Assembly: GCA_029239675.1 (NCBI GenBank)
Contig: JARBUM010000019.1
Span: 1-37,109, forward strand
DNA length: 37,109 nt
From: Pelosinus sp.
GTDB taxonomy: Bacteria > Bacillota > Negativicutes > DSM-13327
Direction: 5' to 3'
The notes under the pieces are model-generated. The model was not told where the DNA came from. It did no database searches and was given only the letters and a program-made list of their open reading frames with translations. This document shows, in pieces, positions 1 to 7,101 of this stretch (within the stretch, counting starts at the first letter, position 1; each line of letters begins with the position of its first letter). The translations under genes and the position numbers were made by a program.

Positions 1-405
1 TGGACATAATAAATGTAAGTTCTTCCTATAGAGATTCCTCAAGATGTGCGAGACAATGCATTAGAAGTTAAACCGGCAGGTAAGGCAACTCCTAAAAAAG
101 TGAAAAAGATGTTGCTATGACTTCGTTGTAAAAGATAAAAATATTTAAAACGCTATACGATAAAAATGCATGGTGAGGGAAGTGAACGGCTTCCTGTTAA
201 GCAAACAGACAAAAAGCCATGGTCTTACATGTTCTCAGTTTTCAACCAATTTTGCTAAAACCAATTTGTTTGTCGACAACCCCGTCCCCTTGACACTTAG
301 GCCGTTCAATTGCTGGGCGGTCTTTCTTTATAAATAGGAATCATTTTTTAAATTATAGAAACCAGGACATACTAAATTAAGGCTCACATTTGAAGGAGGT
401 GCAAT
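1..405. other. Gene-poor left edge
   Basis: No convincing gene is seen before 406. Frame 1 is open from 19 to a TGA at 118-120 and would encode a lysine-rich tail ending KKVKKMLL. Two stop codons and no good start lie upstream in that frame, so it could be the decayed 3' end of a gene lying further left, or chance. At 302-325 GCCG and CGGT can pair around a loop and are followed by a T-rich run, a weak terminator-like structure. A TTGACA at 290-295 has no matching -10 box at 16-18 bases. I see nothing else here. Confidence 0.3.
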
Positions 406-624
406 ATGGCTGAAAATCACATAGATAAATGGTCAGAGATCAATAAATTTGTTCAAAAATTATCTGACGAGGATCGATTAAAATTATTCCAAGAACTGAA
501 ACGTTCCGGGTCAGTTGAAAATCCCATCCAGTATACTGAAACACACTTAGAAGGGGGCATAGAGGAATATCGTGAAGATGGAAAGAATTTGCTCTCAAAG
601 GGTTTGAATGGTCGATGGACATAA
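406..624 (+). CDS. Small hypothetical protein (72 aa)
   Basis: I do not recognise this protein. The start is well supported: GGAGGTG lies 6-8 bases before the ATG. The protein is soluble, charged and probably mostly helical (residues 5-35, with DKWSEINKFVQKLSDEDRLK), followed by a Glu/Gly-rich tail. It has no signal peptide or membrane segment and no cysteines. It stands alone and is followed 36 bases later by a strong hairpin terminator, so it forms a single-gene transcription unit. Nothing in the neighbourhood tells its job. That it is expressed is an inference from the good ribosome site and the terminator. Confidence 0.6.
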   Translation: MAENHIDKWSEINKFVQKLSDEDRLKLFQELKRSGSVENPIQYTETHLEGGIEEYREDGKNLLSKGLNGRWT

Positions 625-660
625 AAAATAAATAATGTTACCTTAAACCATCCTAATTGA

Positions 661-716
661 ACTGCACCTTCAAATGTTAGACAGATAAGTCTAATATTTG
701 AAGGTGCAGTTTTTAT
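661..716 (+). terminator. Rho-independent terminator of the 72-aa gene
   Basis: Arms 661-682 and 689-710 pair over 22 positions with one G-T wobble around the loop AGATAA, and the hairpin is followed by a run of T. The A-rich left side makes it likely to work in both directions. Confidence 0.85.
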
Positions 717-743
717 ATGTCTATTTTTAAACTTGTATAAATG

Positions 744-795
744 GCAACTACCTTATAATCGTTTTCTCCTTGCGTTTGGTAGTTGCTATTTTATT
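744..795 (+). other. Hairpin with internal TATAAT
   Basis: GCAACTACC (744-752) pairs with GGTAGTTGC (778-786), followed by TATTTTATTA. The 25-base loop holds a TATAAT (754-759) with TTGTAT at 733-738, a spacing of only 15. It could be a weak terminator or the promoter/leader of the small membrane ORF at 821. The sequence alone does not decide between them. Confidence 0.35.
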
Positions 796-820
796 AGTTT
801 AAATAAAGGAGTTAAAAACG

Positions 821-976
821 ATGTGGCGAAGTGCGCTGATTTTATTAGAGATAGGAAGCATGGAATTGAGAATTTGCTTACTCACCGTGAAGTGTGTGTT
901 CATAGTGCTGGTGATATGCATAGTGATTGCAAGGTTAATGGTATTAGCAATGAGACATCGGTTGTTTATAAATTAG
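821..976 (+). CDS. One-helix membrane microprotein (51 aa)
   Basis: A 51-codon frame beginning ATG TGG CGA with a good ribosome site, AAAGGAG, nine bases upstream. The protein starts MWRSALILLE and has one strongly hydrophobic stretch at about residues 18-44 (LRICLLTVKCVFIVLVICIV, then ARLMVLAM). It ends with a basic tail MRHRLFIN, fitting a single membrane span with the C-terminus inside. A longer 96-codon frame (733-1023) covers the same bases but has no ribosome site and low-complexity composition, so I prefer the 51-aa frame. The stop lies 15 bases from the end of the converging VWA gene. Small membrane proteins of this kind include regulators and toxins; no function can be assigned. Confidence 0.5.
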   Translation: MWRSALILLEIGSMELRICLLTVKCVFIVLVICIVIARLMVLAMRHRLFIN

Positions 977-990
977 CCACAAGCCCAAAA

Positions 991-2397
991 TTAAACATGC
1001 ATTCTTTGTTGATTATTCATTGAATATCCATCTCTTGGAACATCACGCATATCGAATGTATTATCCTTTATTTCAATCTTATTAAGTTTTTTAACTGCTC
1101 CATAAGCCTCTTTTAATGAAAGAGTATCTCCTCTTCCTGAAATAACCCATAATGTTTTATATCCCTTAGGTATTGATAGAAGTTTATCTTCACCCTTGCC
1201 ATCAGTAAAATACACTAACAAATTAATCTTTTTATTATTAGCATAGTCAAAAACCGGGGTAAATTTAGTGCTGCCTCTTATCTTCATTCGATCTTTTATA
1301 TCCTTGACCGATTTGACTTTATATACACGTCTAATTTCACTATCACATTCTATAATCGTAATTTCATGATTAACATTTTTCACGATACCGAGCACTTCTT
1401 TAATGGCTTGATTAAATTCTTCATCACTAATGCTTCCGCTTATGTCAAGGGCAACAACAATTTTTGCTTTATGACTACTAAGCTGGCCTCTTAGATCGAA
1501 TCGGTCAGGCTGCCTTCTATTTCTTCTTGTTATAGTCTTCTTTTTATTACTTTCAACAGTTCCCATTAACCTCTTAAGATATAAATTCCAAGGCAATTCA
1601 GCCTTACTATTTTTAAGTGATGATATCATACTTTCTAAAAAATCTGGAATAGTACCTTTTTGAGAATTATTAATCGACTTCTCCGTAAATTCTTTAAGCG
1701 TTTTTTCATCTATATCACTAGAATCTTCCCAAATGTCATGAGTTTTTTCAGGATCATAATCAATTTCTAGTTTTTCATCTTTATTACTATCATCCTCTGC
1801 GGCATCGTTATCTTCTTCTAGTAAATCTATGGCAGTTTGAATTTTCTCTGCATAATATTCAAAAGATTCAAATGGCAAGAGTTTTAAAGAATAATTTAAA
1901 TTTACCCATTCTAAAGTTGTAGCATAGGGCGGCAGATGATCTAAATATGTATTTACGACTACATCCATTGCCATATTAACAGCTAATGTTCCATATTCAA
2001 CCTTACATTCTTTTGCTCTTATTAAATGCATAGATACTATATGGAGTATTTCGTGTTTAATTGCACTTTCCATTTGTTTTATAGTAAGAGTTAAAAAAAT
2101 GATGGGGTTAAAATAGATAATATATTTCGAGCCCTTAAAATTCACGGCAGTAGGACTGCTAATATCAAATCTTATTTCCCTTGACATTTGAAACAGAAAA
2201 TATCCATAGAAATTATCTTTGTCTTCCATAAGACTTAAAGTAACTTTATCTACAAGGCTGAAAAATTCTTCTTTAAAATCTTTTGGTATATTTATTTTAG
2301 CATTATTATCTCTACGATTTGCTTTTAAAAAAATGGTAATAATTTTCTTTGCTTTTTCATAAAGCTCTTTTACAAGGGTTTCAAAATAAGTTTCCAT
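991..2397 (-). CDS. Metallopeptidase-like domain plus VWA-like domain protein (DUF2201 type)
   Basis: A 468-residue soluble protein. The N-terminal half resembles the putative metallopeptidase domain of the DUF2201 family: AIKHEILHIVSMHL holds an HExxH zinc motif (H115, E116, H119), followed by NMAMD with a possible third ligand, D145. An acidic linker (about 193-232) follows. The C-terminal half is a VWA-like domain with a metal-ion-dependent adhesion motif in ALDISGSIS (D318, S320, S322). Proteins of this plan are encoded next to MoxR AAA+ ATPases, and here the MoxR gene lies directly upstream (TGA at 2404-2406, ATG at 2395-2397). The ribosome site AGGTGA overlaps the end of that gene, which suggests translational coupling. 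By family analogy the VWA part would bind the ATPase or a client. Peptidase activity is inferred from the motif only. Confidence 0.85.
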   Translation of the reverse strand: METYFETLVKELYEKAKKIITIFLKANRRDNNAKINIPKDFKEEFFSLVDKVTLSLMEDKDNFYGYFLFQMSREIRFDISSPTAVNFKGSKYIIYFNPIIFLTLTIKQMESAIKHEILHIVSMHLIRAKECKVEYGTLAVNMAMDVVVNTYLDHLPPYATTLEWVNLNYSLKLLPFESFEYYAEKIQTAIDLLEEDNDAAEDDSNKDEKLEIDYDPEKTHDIWEDSSDIDEKTLKEFTEKSINNSQKGTIPDFLESMISSLKNSKAELPWNLYLKRLMGTVESNKKKTITRRNRRQPDRFDLRGQLSSHKAKIVVALDISGSISDEEFNQAIKEVLGIVKNVNHEITIIECDSEIRRVYKVKSVKDIKDRMKIRGSTKFTPVFDYANNKKINLLVYFTDGKGEDKLLSIPKGYKTLWVISGRGDTLSLKEAYGAVKKLNKIEIKDNTFDMRDVPRDGYSMNNQQRMHV

Positions 2398-2403
2398 ATA
2401 TTA

Positions 2404-3531
2404 TCACCTTACTAAATTATAAGATTCAAAATAGGATTCTACAAAGGCTTCATTTTCTAGGGCAAGTTTGTATACCTCAGCATAACTATTTTTAATATCC
2501 TTCATGATTCCTATCATTAAATCTACAGGATAAATTTTTAAAAATTCAATCAGTCTGTCAATATAATAACCTGTGTCATAATCACCATTGTTTATATTTG
2601 CTTCTAAGTTTTTTAGAATATTCTTTGCGGATAGATAGAGTCTTGTATGACTTTCGCTTTTTACTTTTTCTATAACCGATGCAGGAAGAGAATCTCCTGA
2701 AAAAACATCTTCATAAGAGAGTAGTGGACTATAATCTGATTCAACAAAGCTGATGAACTCTTCAGCAATCAATTTCCCTACATTTCCTTTTATAACATTT
2801 AAAAACACAGATCTAGGTATTGAATCTTTTCTCTCTTTATATATTTTATAAATGCTAGAAATTCTTTCGTAGCTTCTTGGAGTTGCTCTTATATCATCGA
2901 CCTTTGTTTTATGCAAGTATTCTGGAAAGGTTGAGATAAACTCTATAACCTTTTGCTCAATTCCGGCATCTATTGCCCAATCTAACCACTGCATATAATC
3001 AGGCTCCATGTGTAACCACACAAATCTATTTTCTTGCGCTACATCCATATCTACCACTTGATAATCAAAATCTGAACCATATTTATTAGAAGGATTCATG
3101 GCCGCTACTATTTTTACATCTTCATGTAGCTTGTATCCATTAATTTCTCTATTTAATATTAAATTCATAAGTTCCTGTTGTACCGTATGTTCACAACGAT
3201 TGATCTCGTCGATAAATAAAAGAACTGTTTTTCCTTTCGATATTTCTTCATCAATTTCCCGTAGCTTATTATGAACGGCATATACGGTAGTTTTCTTTTC
3301 AACTTTATTTCCTTTATGATTAACTCTTGTATAAGATTCTATAGTGGGAAGACCGCCTATTTCACCTTCTTTAAGGAGATTCCCATCAATAACCATTAGA
3401 CTCCAATTATTTATAGTAGCAATTTCCTTGGCTAACGCTGTTTTTCCAATTCCCGTTTCCCCAACTATTAAAGGAACTTCTCCAGTAACTAGTACTAAAT
3501 CAACACTTTTTAATGTATCTATAAAATTCAT
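2404..3531 (-). CDS. MoxR-type AAA+ ATPase
   Basis: A 375-residue AAA+ ATPase counted from ATG 3531. Walker A is GETGIGKT (residues 24-31). Walker B is VLLFIDEINR, followed by the sensor region AAMNPSNKYG and an arginine-containing VDDIRATPRSYERIS in the C-terminal lid. The order and spacing fit MoxR/RavA-type ATPases, which act as chaperone-like remodelling machines with VWA partners. A GTG at 3543, directly after the TAG of the gene before, would add four residues. I prefer ATG 3531 because GGTGGGAG lies five bases before it. The gene sits between a repeat protein and the HExxH/VWA protein, so a three-part complex is the natural inference. The client is unknown. Confidence 0.88.
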   Translation of the reverse strand: MNFIDTLKSVDLVLVTGEVPLIVGETGIGKTALAKEIATINNWSLMVIDGNLLKEGEIGGLPTIESYTRVNHKGNKVEKKTTVYAVHNKLREIDEEISKGKTVLLFIDEINRCEHTVQQELMNLILNREINGYKLHEDVKIVAAMNPSNKYGSDFDYQVVDMDVAQENRFVWLHMEPDYMQWLDWAIDAGIEQKVIEFISTFPEYLHKTKVDDIRATPRSYERISSIYKIYKERKDSIPRSVFLNVIKGNVGKLIAEEFISFVESDYSPLLSYEDVFSGDSLPASVIEKVKSESHTRLYLSAKNILKNLEANINNGDYDTGYYIDRLIEFLKIYPVDLMIGIMKDIKNSYAEVYKLALENEAFVESYFESYNLVR

Positions 3532-3543
3532 AATATCTCCCAC

Positions 3544-4353
3544 CTATTTTATCTTCAGCTTTTCATCTACCGCTATTTTTTTTGCCTTTTTACTTCCATA
3601 TTTATAAATAAACATGATCTTGTCCATTGGCATAATGTCACTATTTTTGTCTAAAGTACTACAATTTAAATAATCTCTAACATATTTTTCTTCAACATCT
3701 TCATTTGATAATGCTTCCCTTACTACTTGTTCTAATTCACCTTTAGATAGTTCTATTTCTTTTATAACATATTTAATCACTAAAATATTTACTTTCAAAA
3801 ATTCTAATATTTTATTTTTATCTAAATCAGATATAAGCCGAATAGCCCTCTCATCATTCTTGACAGCGATAAGCTTTGCATTATGTGTAGGTGAATTTAT
3901 ATACCTTAATGCATCATAACTTATTTTAACAGCCTCTTCTTGTACACGCTCAGAAGGTTCTTTGATAAACTTTATTGAATCGTAATTTTTTCTTACAGCT
4001 AATAATTGCAATTCCTCACTTGGATTAGTAACATATTTAATAGCCCATCCAGTCTGATTTATAGCTAATTTTATTAACATATCGGTTGGATTTTTAATAT
4101 ACCCTAAGTTAATCCATCCACCATTGATAGCTTTTATCATCATATCTTCTGTAGGGTTATTTATAAATTGAATCGCTCGAGTATTATTATCGATAGCTGA
4201 TTCTTGCATCTGACTAGTTGGATTATCTATATACTTTAACGCAAGTCCATTTTTTTTAATAGCCAATAACTTCATCTCATCTGTAGGATTATTTATATAT
4301 GCTATAGCATTAGGATTATTTTTTATCATTTCAATAAGCTTTGATTCGTCCAT
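3544..4353 (-). CDS. 22-residue helical repeat protein, first gene of the MoxR-VWA operon
   Basis: A 269-residue soluble protein. Residues 12-170 are tandem repeats of exactly 22 residues, each containing a turn NPT, NPS, EPS or SPT (starting at 22, 44, 66, 88, 110, 132 and 154), followed by a helix of the type EMKLLAIKKN and a short AIKYI-like segment. This predicts a curved alpha-helical solenoid usable as a binding surface. Residues 175-269 are charged, not repetitive, and end KKAKKIAVDEKLKIK. The ATG is preceded by AAAGGAAAG at about eight bases. It is the first gene of the leftward operon and touches the MoxR gene. I infer a client- or target-recognition role. The repeat resembles DUF4116-like helical repeats in style, but I cannot assign a family. 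Confidence 0.8.
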   Translation of the reverse strand: MDESKLIEMIKNNPNAIAYINNPTDEMKLLAIKKNGLALKYIDNPTSQMQESAIDNNTRAIQFINNPTEDMMIKAINGGWINLGYIKNPTDMLIKLAINQTGWAIKYVTNPSEELQLLAVRKNYDSIKFIKEPSERVQEEAVKISYDALRYINSPTHNAKLIAVKNDERAIRLISDLDKNKILEFLKVNILVIKYVIKEIELSKGELEQVVREALSNEDVEEKYVRDYLNCSTLDKNSDIMPMDKIMFIYKYGSKKAKKIAVDEKLKIK

Positions 4354-4710
4354 GATGTTACTTTCCTTTTGTCATTATTTTTTTATATGTAATTATTACC
4401 TATTATTTTTAAGTTAATCTTAATAGAATCATTATATCACTGTATAAAAAAAGGGGCTATAAATGCGACTGAAACAATAATTATTGACATACAAAAAAAG
4501 CCGCAGAATGTGTAATTCAGAATTATATAAGGAAATATCAAGTGTATAGAAGCCCTTAATCACTATGGAGTTGTAGCTTTGTAGTGATTTTCTCTTTACC
4601 TATGCTTATTAATAGCTTTGTCAGTAATATGTGATTATCATACAGGATGAGAAGTAGGAGTAGTCTAAGGGGGGCACATTAGAGTGTATAAAAACACAAG
4701 GAGAATGACC
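4354..4710. other. Divergent intergenic region between repeat-protein operon and YkgJ-like gene
   Basis: AT-rich spacer of about 350 bases carrying leftward and rightward leaders. AATCACTA (4558-4565) can pair with TAGTGATT (4582-4589), followed by TTCTCTTT, a modest terminator- or attenuator-like hairpin. A TTGACA at 4484-4489 has no well-spaced -10 box. Apart from the extended -10 box listed separately, I see nothing else in it. Confidence 0.4.
4431..4439 (-). promoter_or_regulatory. Extended -10 promoter for the MoxR-VWA operon
   Basis: On the minus strand this reads TGATATAAT, an extended -10 box (TG, one base, TATAAT), about 80 bases before the ATG at 4353. No good -35 box lies at the right spacing, as is common for extended -10 promoters. 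Confidence 0.4.
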
Positions 4711-5301
4711 ATGGAGATTTATCGAAACGAACAGGGAGAGATAACTTGCGATGCGCTGGATTCAGATACTACCGTTTCTGACCTAGTTCATGCTGTCCTG
4801 CGATTTTGCCATGCTCATGTTGACTGCACTACCTGTACAGAAACGTGTTGTTCTGGATTAACCGTTTATCCAGACCATGTATTTCTAAAGAATCTACTGT
4901 CTATTTTGCATCATACGATTTGTGATCAGGATCTTGCCGATTTACCTTGGCGGATCATGAGGTTTGACGAAGTGATGCGAAAATGGTTCTTGATCCAAAA
5001 GGCGGATGGTAGTTGCAAGTTCCTATCGCAGAAGGGAAGGTGTCTTCTTTACGAAGCTCGGCCACTTGTGTGCAGGATGCACGTATGTGGAACTATTGAA
5101 CCTGTTTTTAAGAAAATGAAAAATGATATATACTCCGCTTATCAGAATGCTCTAGGATTAGAGATGGAGCGAATCCTAAATGGAGGGATGCTGCAAGCCA
5201 TGAAAGGCCCAGGGACTGTAAATCCTTTGTCTCTTATGGATACCTACGAGGTACGGGTGGCCGATATCTTGGATTGGACTAGAAAAGGTATGTTCATTTA
5301 G
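4711..5301 (+). CDS. YkgJ-family cysteine-cluster protein
   Basis: A 196-residue protein with the cysteine pattern of the YkgJ family (putative Zn/Fe-chelating, CxxCxxCC type). CTTCTETCCSG lies near the N-terminus, and CKFLSQKGRCLLYEARPLVC followed by RMHVCGT forms a second group. The family is thought to bind a metal or Fe-S cluster, but its reaction is not known. AAGGAG at 4698-4703 sits seven bases before ATG 4711. A GTG at 4684, with AAGGGGGG before it, would add nine residues, so the start is not certain. The gene is monocistronic, with a hairpin directly after the stop codon. Confidence 0.75.
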   Translation: MEIYRNEQGEITCDALDSDTTVSDLVHAVLRFCHAHVDCTTCTETCCSGLTVYPDHVFLKNLLSILHHTICDQDLADLPWRIMRFDEVMRKWFLIQKADGSCKFLSQKGRCLLYEARPLVCRMHVCGTIEPVFKKMKNDIYSAYQNALGLEMERILNGGMLQAMKGPGTVNPLSLMDTYEVRVADILDWTRKGMFI

Positions 5302-5302
5302 G

Positions 5303-5343
5303 AAGAGTTCTGCTACATTATGTATGAATGCAGCAGAACTCTT
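5303..5343 (+). terminator. Hairpin after the YkgJ-like gene
   Basis: A 12-bp perfect stem (5303-5314 with 5332-5343, AAGAGTTCTGCT and its complement) starts two bases after the stop codon. The T-run behind it is poor (GCGTTGT), so termination may be weak. Confidence 0.6.
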
Positions 5344-5457
5344 GCGTTGTACGGAAACTAGGGAAAGAAATTGAAAAACTCCTAAATAGAAGGATATTTC
5401 AGCAATAAAAGTGAACTATAAAAAAGAGGTAAGTAAGGTGAATCGAGGTAAATAACA

Positions 5458-5958
5458 ATGAAAATTCGTTTAGCTTCTCCGATAACTACAGATTCTGTTG
5501 TGGATGGCAAAGGCTTGAGAACGGTAATCTGGTGTCAGGGGTGTACTCATAACTGTCAGGGCTGCCATAATGCTGATACCCAAGACATGAGTGGTGGTTT
5601 TGAGCAAGAAATTGATGATTTGGTACAAGCGATTATAGCTGTGCAGTTGCAGTCAGGGGTAACTTTTTCAGGTGGTGAGCCTATGTTGCAACCAGTCAGT
5701 TGTACTGCTGTTGCCCAGCAGCTAAAAAAGAGAGGTATTAACATTTGGTGTTATACTGGTTTTACCTTTGAGGAATTACTGAATAAGCCTGATTGTCTAA
5801 CATTCTTGCAATCCATTGATGTACTGATAGATGGGAAATTTGAATTGGCATTGAAAAGCTATGATCTATTATTTAAAGGTTCAGCTAATCAACGGATTAT
5901 TGATGTGCCTGAAAGTTTAAAACAAAATAAAGTGGTATTGTATGAACCTTTGTCTTAA
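5458..5958 (+). CDS. nrdG: Anaerobic ribonucleotide reductase activating protein-like radical SAM enzyme
   Basis: A 166-residue radical SAM protein of NrdG type. WCQGCTHNCQGCHN holds the CxxxCxxC cluster site (C29, C33, C36), and an extra cysteine, C26, precedes it. FSGGEPM is the S-adenosylmethionine-binding GGE motif, and WCYTGFTFEEL matches the family. Length is as expected for NrdG. The known role is to make the glycyl radical on the class III ribonucleotide reductase NrdD using a [4Fe-4S] cluster and SAM. No nrdD lies beside it, which is unusual. The partner must be elsewhere, or this activase may serve another glycyl radical protein. AGGT lies before the ATG, and a strong terminator follows. 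Confidence 0.82.
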   Translation: MKIRLASPITTDSVVDGKGLRTVIWCQGCTHNCQGCHNADTQDMSGGFEQEIDDLVQAIIAVQLQSGVTFSGGEPMLQPVSCTAVAQQLKKRGINIWCYTGFTFEELLNKPDCLTFLQSIDVLIDGKFELALKSYDLLFKGSANQRIIDVPESLKQNKVVLYEPLS

Positions 5959-5979
5959 GAAAGAGATAATTGCAACACC

Positions 5980-6024
5980 AAAACAGGGACGAACATATTT
6001 GGATGTTTCGTCCCTGTTTTGAGA
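5980..6024 (+). terminator. Terminator after nrdG-like gene
   Basis: AAAACAGGGACGAA (5980-5993) pairs perfectly with TTCGTCCCTGTTTT (6007-6020), and the pairing extends further with a one-base bulge. The T-run is part of the right arm, and the A-run on the left would serve the opposite strand. Confidence 0.8.
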
Positions 6025-6110
6025 ATCAGCAAGTATAAGCTGTGATTGTCACTACGATTGATAATGGATATAAGAAAAATAGTAAATGGATTTAATAATT
6101 CAAAATAATC

Positions 6111-6138
6111 TTGAAATATTAAATTGAGATGCTATAAT
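6111..6138 (+). promoter_or_regulatory. Promoter of the GntR-type regulator gene
   Basis: TTGAAA (6111-6116) and TATAAT (6133-6138) are separated by 16 bases. Operator-like palindromes lie directly downstream, around the expected start of transcription. Confidence 0.7.
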
Positions 6139-6149
6139 ACAATTATAAA

Positions 6150-6179
6150 TGTATATACAACATGTCAACATGATGACAT
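6150..6179. promoter_or_regulatory. Putative HutC/GntR operator pair
   Basis: TGTATATACA (6150-6159) is a perfect palindrome whose core GTATATAC fits the GT-N-TA-N-AC operator pattern known for HutC-type GntR regulators. Beside it ATGTCA (6162-6167) and TGACAT (6174-6179) form an inverted repeat with a six-base centre. Both lie 11-41 bases after the -10 box, a classic place for autorepression. Binding is inferred. Confidence 0.55.
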
Positions 6180-6210
6180 TATAAATTTGTAAAGTAAAAA
6201 GGTGGTAACC

Positions 6211-6942
6211 ATGAAGAAAGTTGATAAAGATTCACCGATACCTTTGTATTATCAATTGAAAAATATTATTTCTGAAATGATAGAGAATGAAGAATTAGCA
6301 GCAGATGAAGTAGTGCCCACAGAACGAGAATTGTGCGAATTTCATGGAATTAGCCGAATGACTGCTAATAAGGCTATCGCAAGTTTGGTAAATGAGGGTT
6401 TGTTATATCGAGAAAGGGGTAAGGGGACCTTTGTTGTCAAGAACAAAGAGAAGCATCCATTACATAATTTATTAGGCTTTACAGAAGATATGCAGCGACG
6501 TGGCATGAGCATTCAGACGAAAATCATTTCCTTTCAACGCAAACCTGCGACGAAGAAACTGCAACATGATCTGTTGTTAGGAGAGGAAGAGGACGTATTC
6601 GAAATTACGAGATTACGTTCTGTTAATGAGGAACCATATGCTATTGAGACAGCATATTTACCAACGGCACTTTGTGAAGGGCTAACGGCTGACATTTTAG
6701 AGAATAACTCTTTATATACTATTTTAGAAAAACAGTTTGGTTTGCAGATTGAGTACGCAAATCAAACAATTGAGCCTGTATTGGTGAATGATTATGAGAG
6801 TCAAATGTTGCAGGTAAAACAAAAGACCTTAGCGTTGATGTTCTCGCGATTGACTTATACTAAAAAGAATATTCCTTTTGAGGTGACAAAGTCCATTTAT
6901 CGTAGTGATCGTTATAAATTTGAGATTACCTTAAAGCGTTAA
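6211..6942 (+). CDS. GntR family regulator, HutC subfamily (NagR/DasR-like)
   Basis: A 243-residue transcription regulator with a winged helix at residues 1-70 (PLYYQLKNIISEMIEN, PTERELCEFHGISRMTANKA, YRERGKGTFV) and a UTRA ligand-binding domain at about 90-240. This is the plan of NagR (YvoA) and DasR, which sense GlcN-6-P or GlcNAc-6-P. The next genes are for GlcNAc/MurNAc uptake and breakdown, so control of that operon is very likely. AAGGTGG lies five bases before ATG 6211. An upstream GTG at 6202 lies inside that ribosome site and is rejected. It is probably autoregulated through the palindromes at 6150-6179. Confidence 0.88.
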   Translation: MKKVDKDSPIPLYYQLKNIISEMIENEELAADEVVPTERELCEFHGISRMTANKAIASLVNEGLLYRERGKGTFVVKNKEKHPLHNLLGFTEDMQRRGMSIQTKIISFQRKPATKKLQHDLLLGEEEDVFEITRLRSVNEEPYAIETAYLPTALCEGLTADILENNSLYTILEKQFGLQIEYANQTIEPVLVNDYESQMLQVKQKTLALMFSRLTYTKKNIPFEVTKSIYRSDRYKFEITLKR

Positions 6943-6957
6943 CAGATCTTTGTAAAG

Positions 6958-6990
6958 TGTATATGGGACAAATTTCAAGATGACATATCA
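6958..6990. promoter_or_regulatory. Second copy of the regulator-site sequence, upstream of nagE
   Basis: TGTATAT (6958-6964) and GATGACAT (6979-6986) recur here with similar spacing and a shared TCAA between them, as in the region before the regulator gene (6150-6179). The palindromes are imperfect in this copy. It lies about 60 bases before the nagE promoter, so it may be a weaker operator. Confidence 0.35.
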
Positions 6991-7045
6991 ATAGCACTAA
7001 TTCGGCATTCTTTTATTTTTTAGGAAGTACTATAGAGTTTTATTT

Positions 7046-7074
7046 TTGTCGCGTCATTTTGTAGTTTGTAATAT
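7046..7074 (+). promoter_or_regulatory. Promoter of nagE
   Basis: TTGTCG (7046-7051) and TAATAT (7069-7074) are 17 bases apart and would start transcription about 20 bases before the GTG start codon. It would give the sugar genes a promoter separate from the regulator gene. Confidence 0.45.
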
Positions 7075-7101
7075 ATAAATAAAGAATAGGGGGTTTTAAC
7101 T

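Noticed and set aside
1-120. 3' end of a protein gene in frame 1 (tail ...KKVKKMLL)
   Set aside because: Stops at the left edge and no start codon or recognisable domain; too short to call, so only mentioned in the left-edge entry.
733-1023. 96-codon rightward ORF with a cysteine-rich product
   Set aside because: No ribosome site, overlaps the end of the VWA gene, and a shorter frame (821-976) in the same DNA has a good ribosome site and a sensible membrane helix.
4484-4516. Promoter for the YkgJ-like gene from TTGACA at 4484
   Set aside because: No acceptable -10 box at 16-18 bases; the nearest TGTAAT is 21 bases away.
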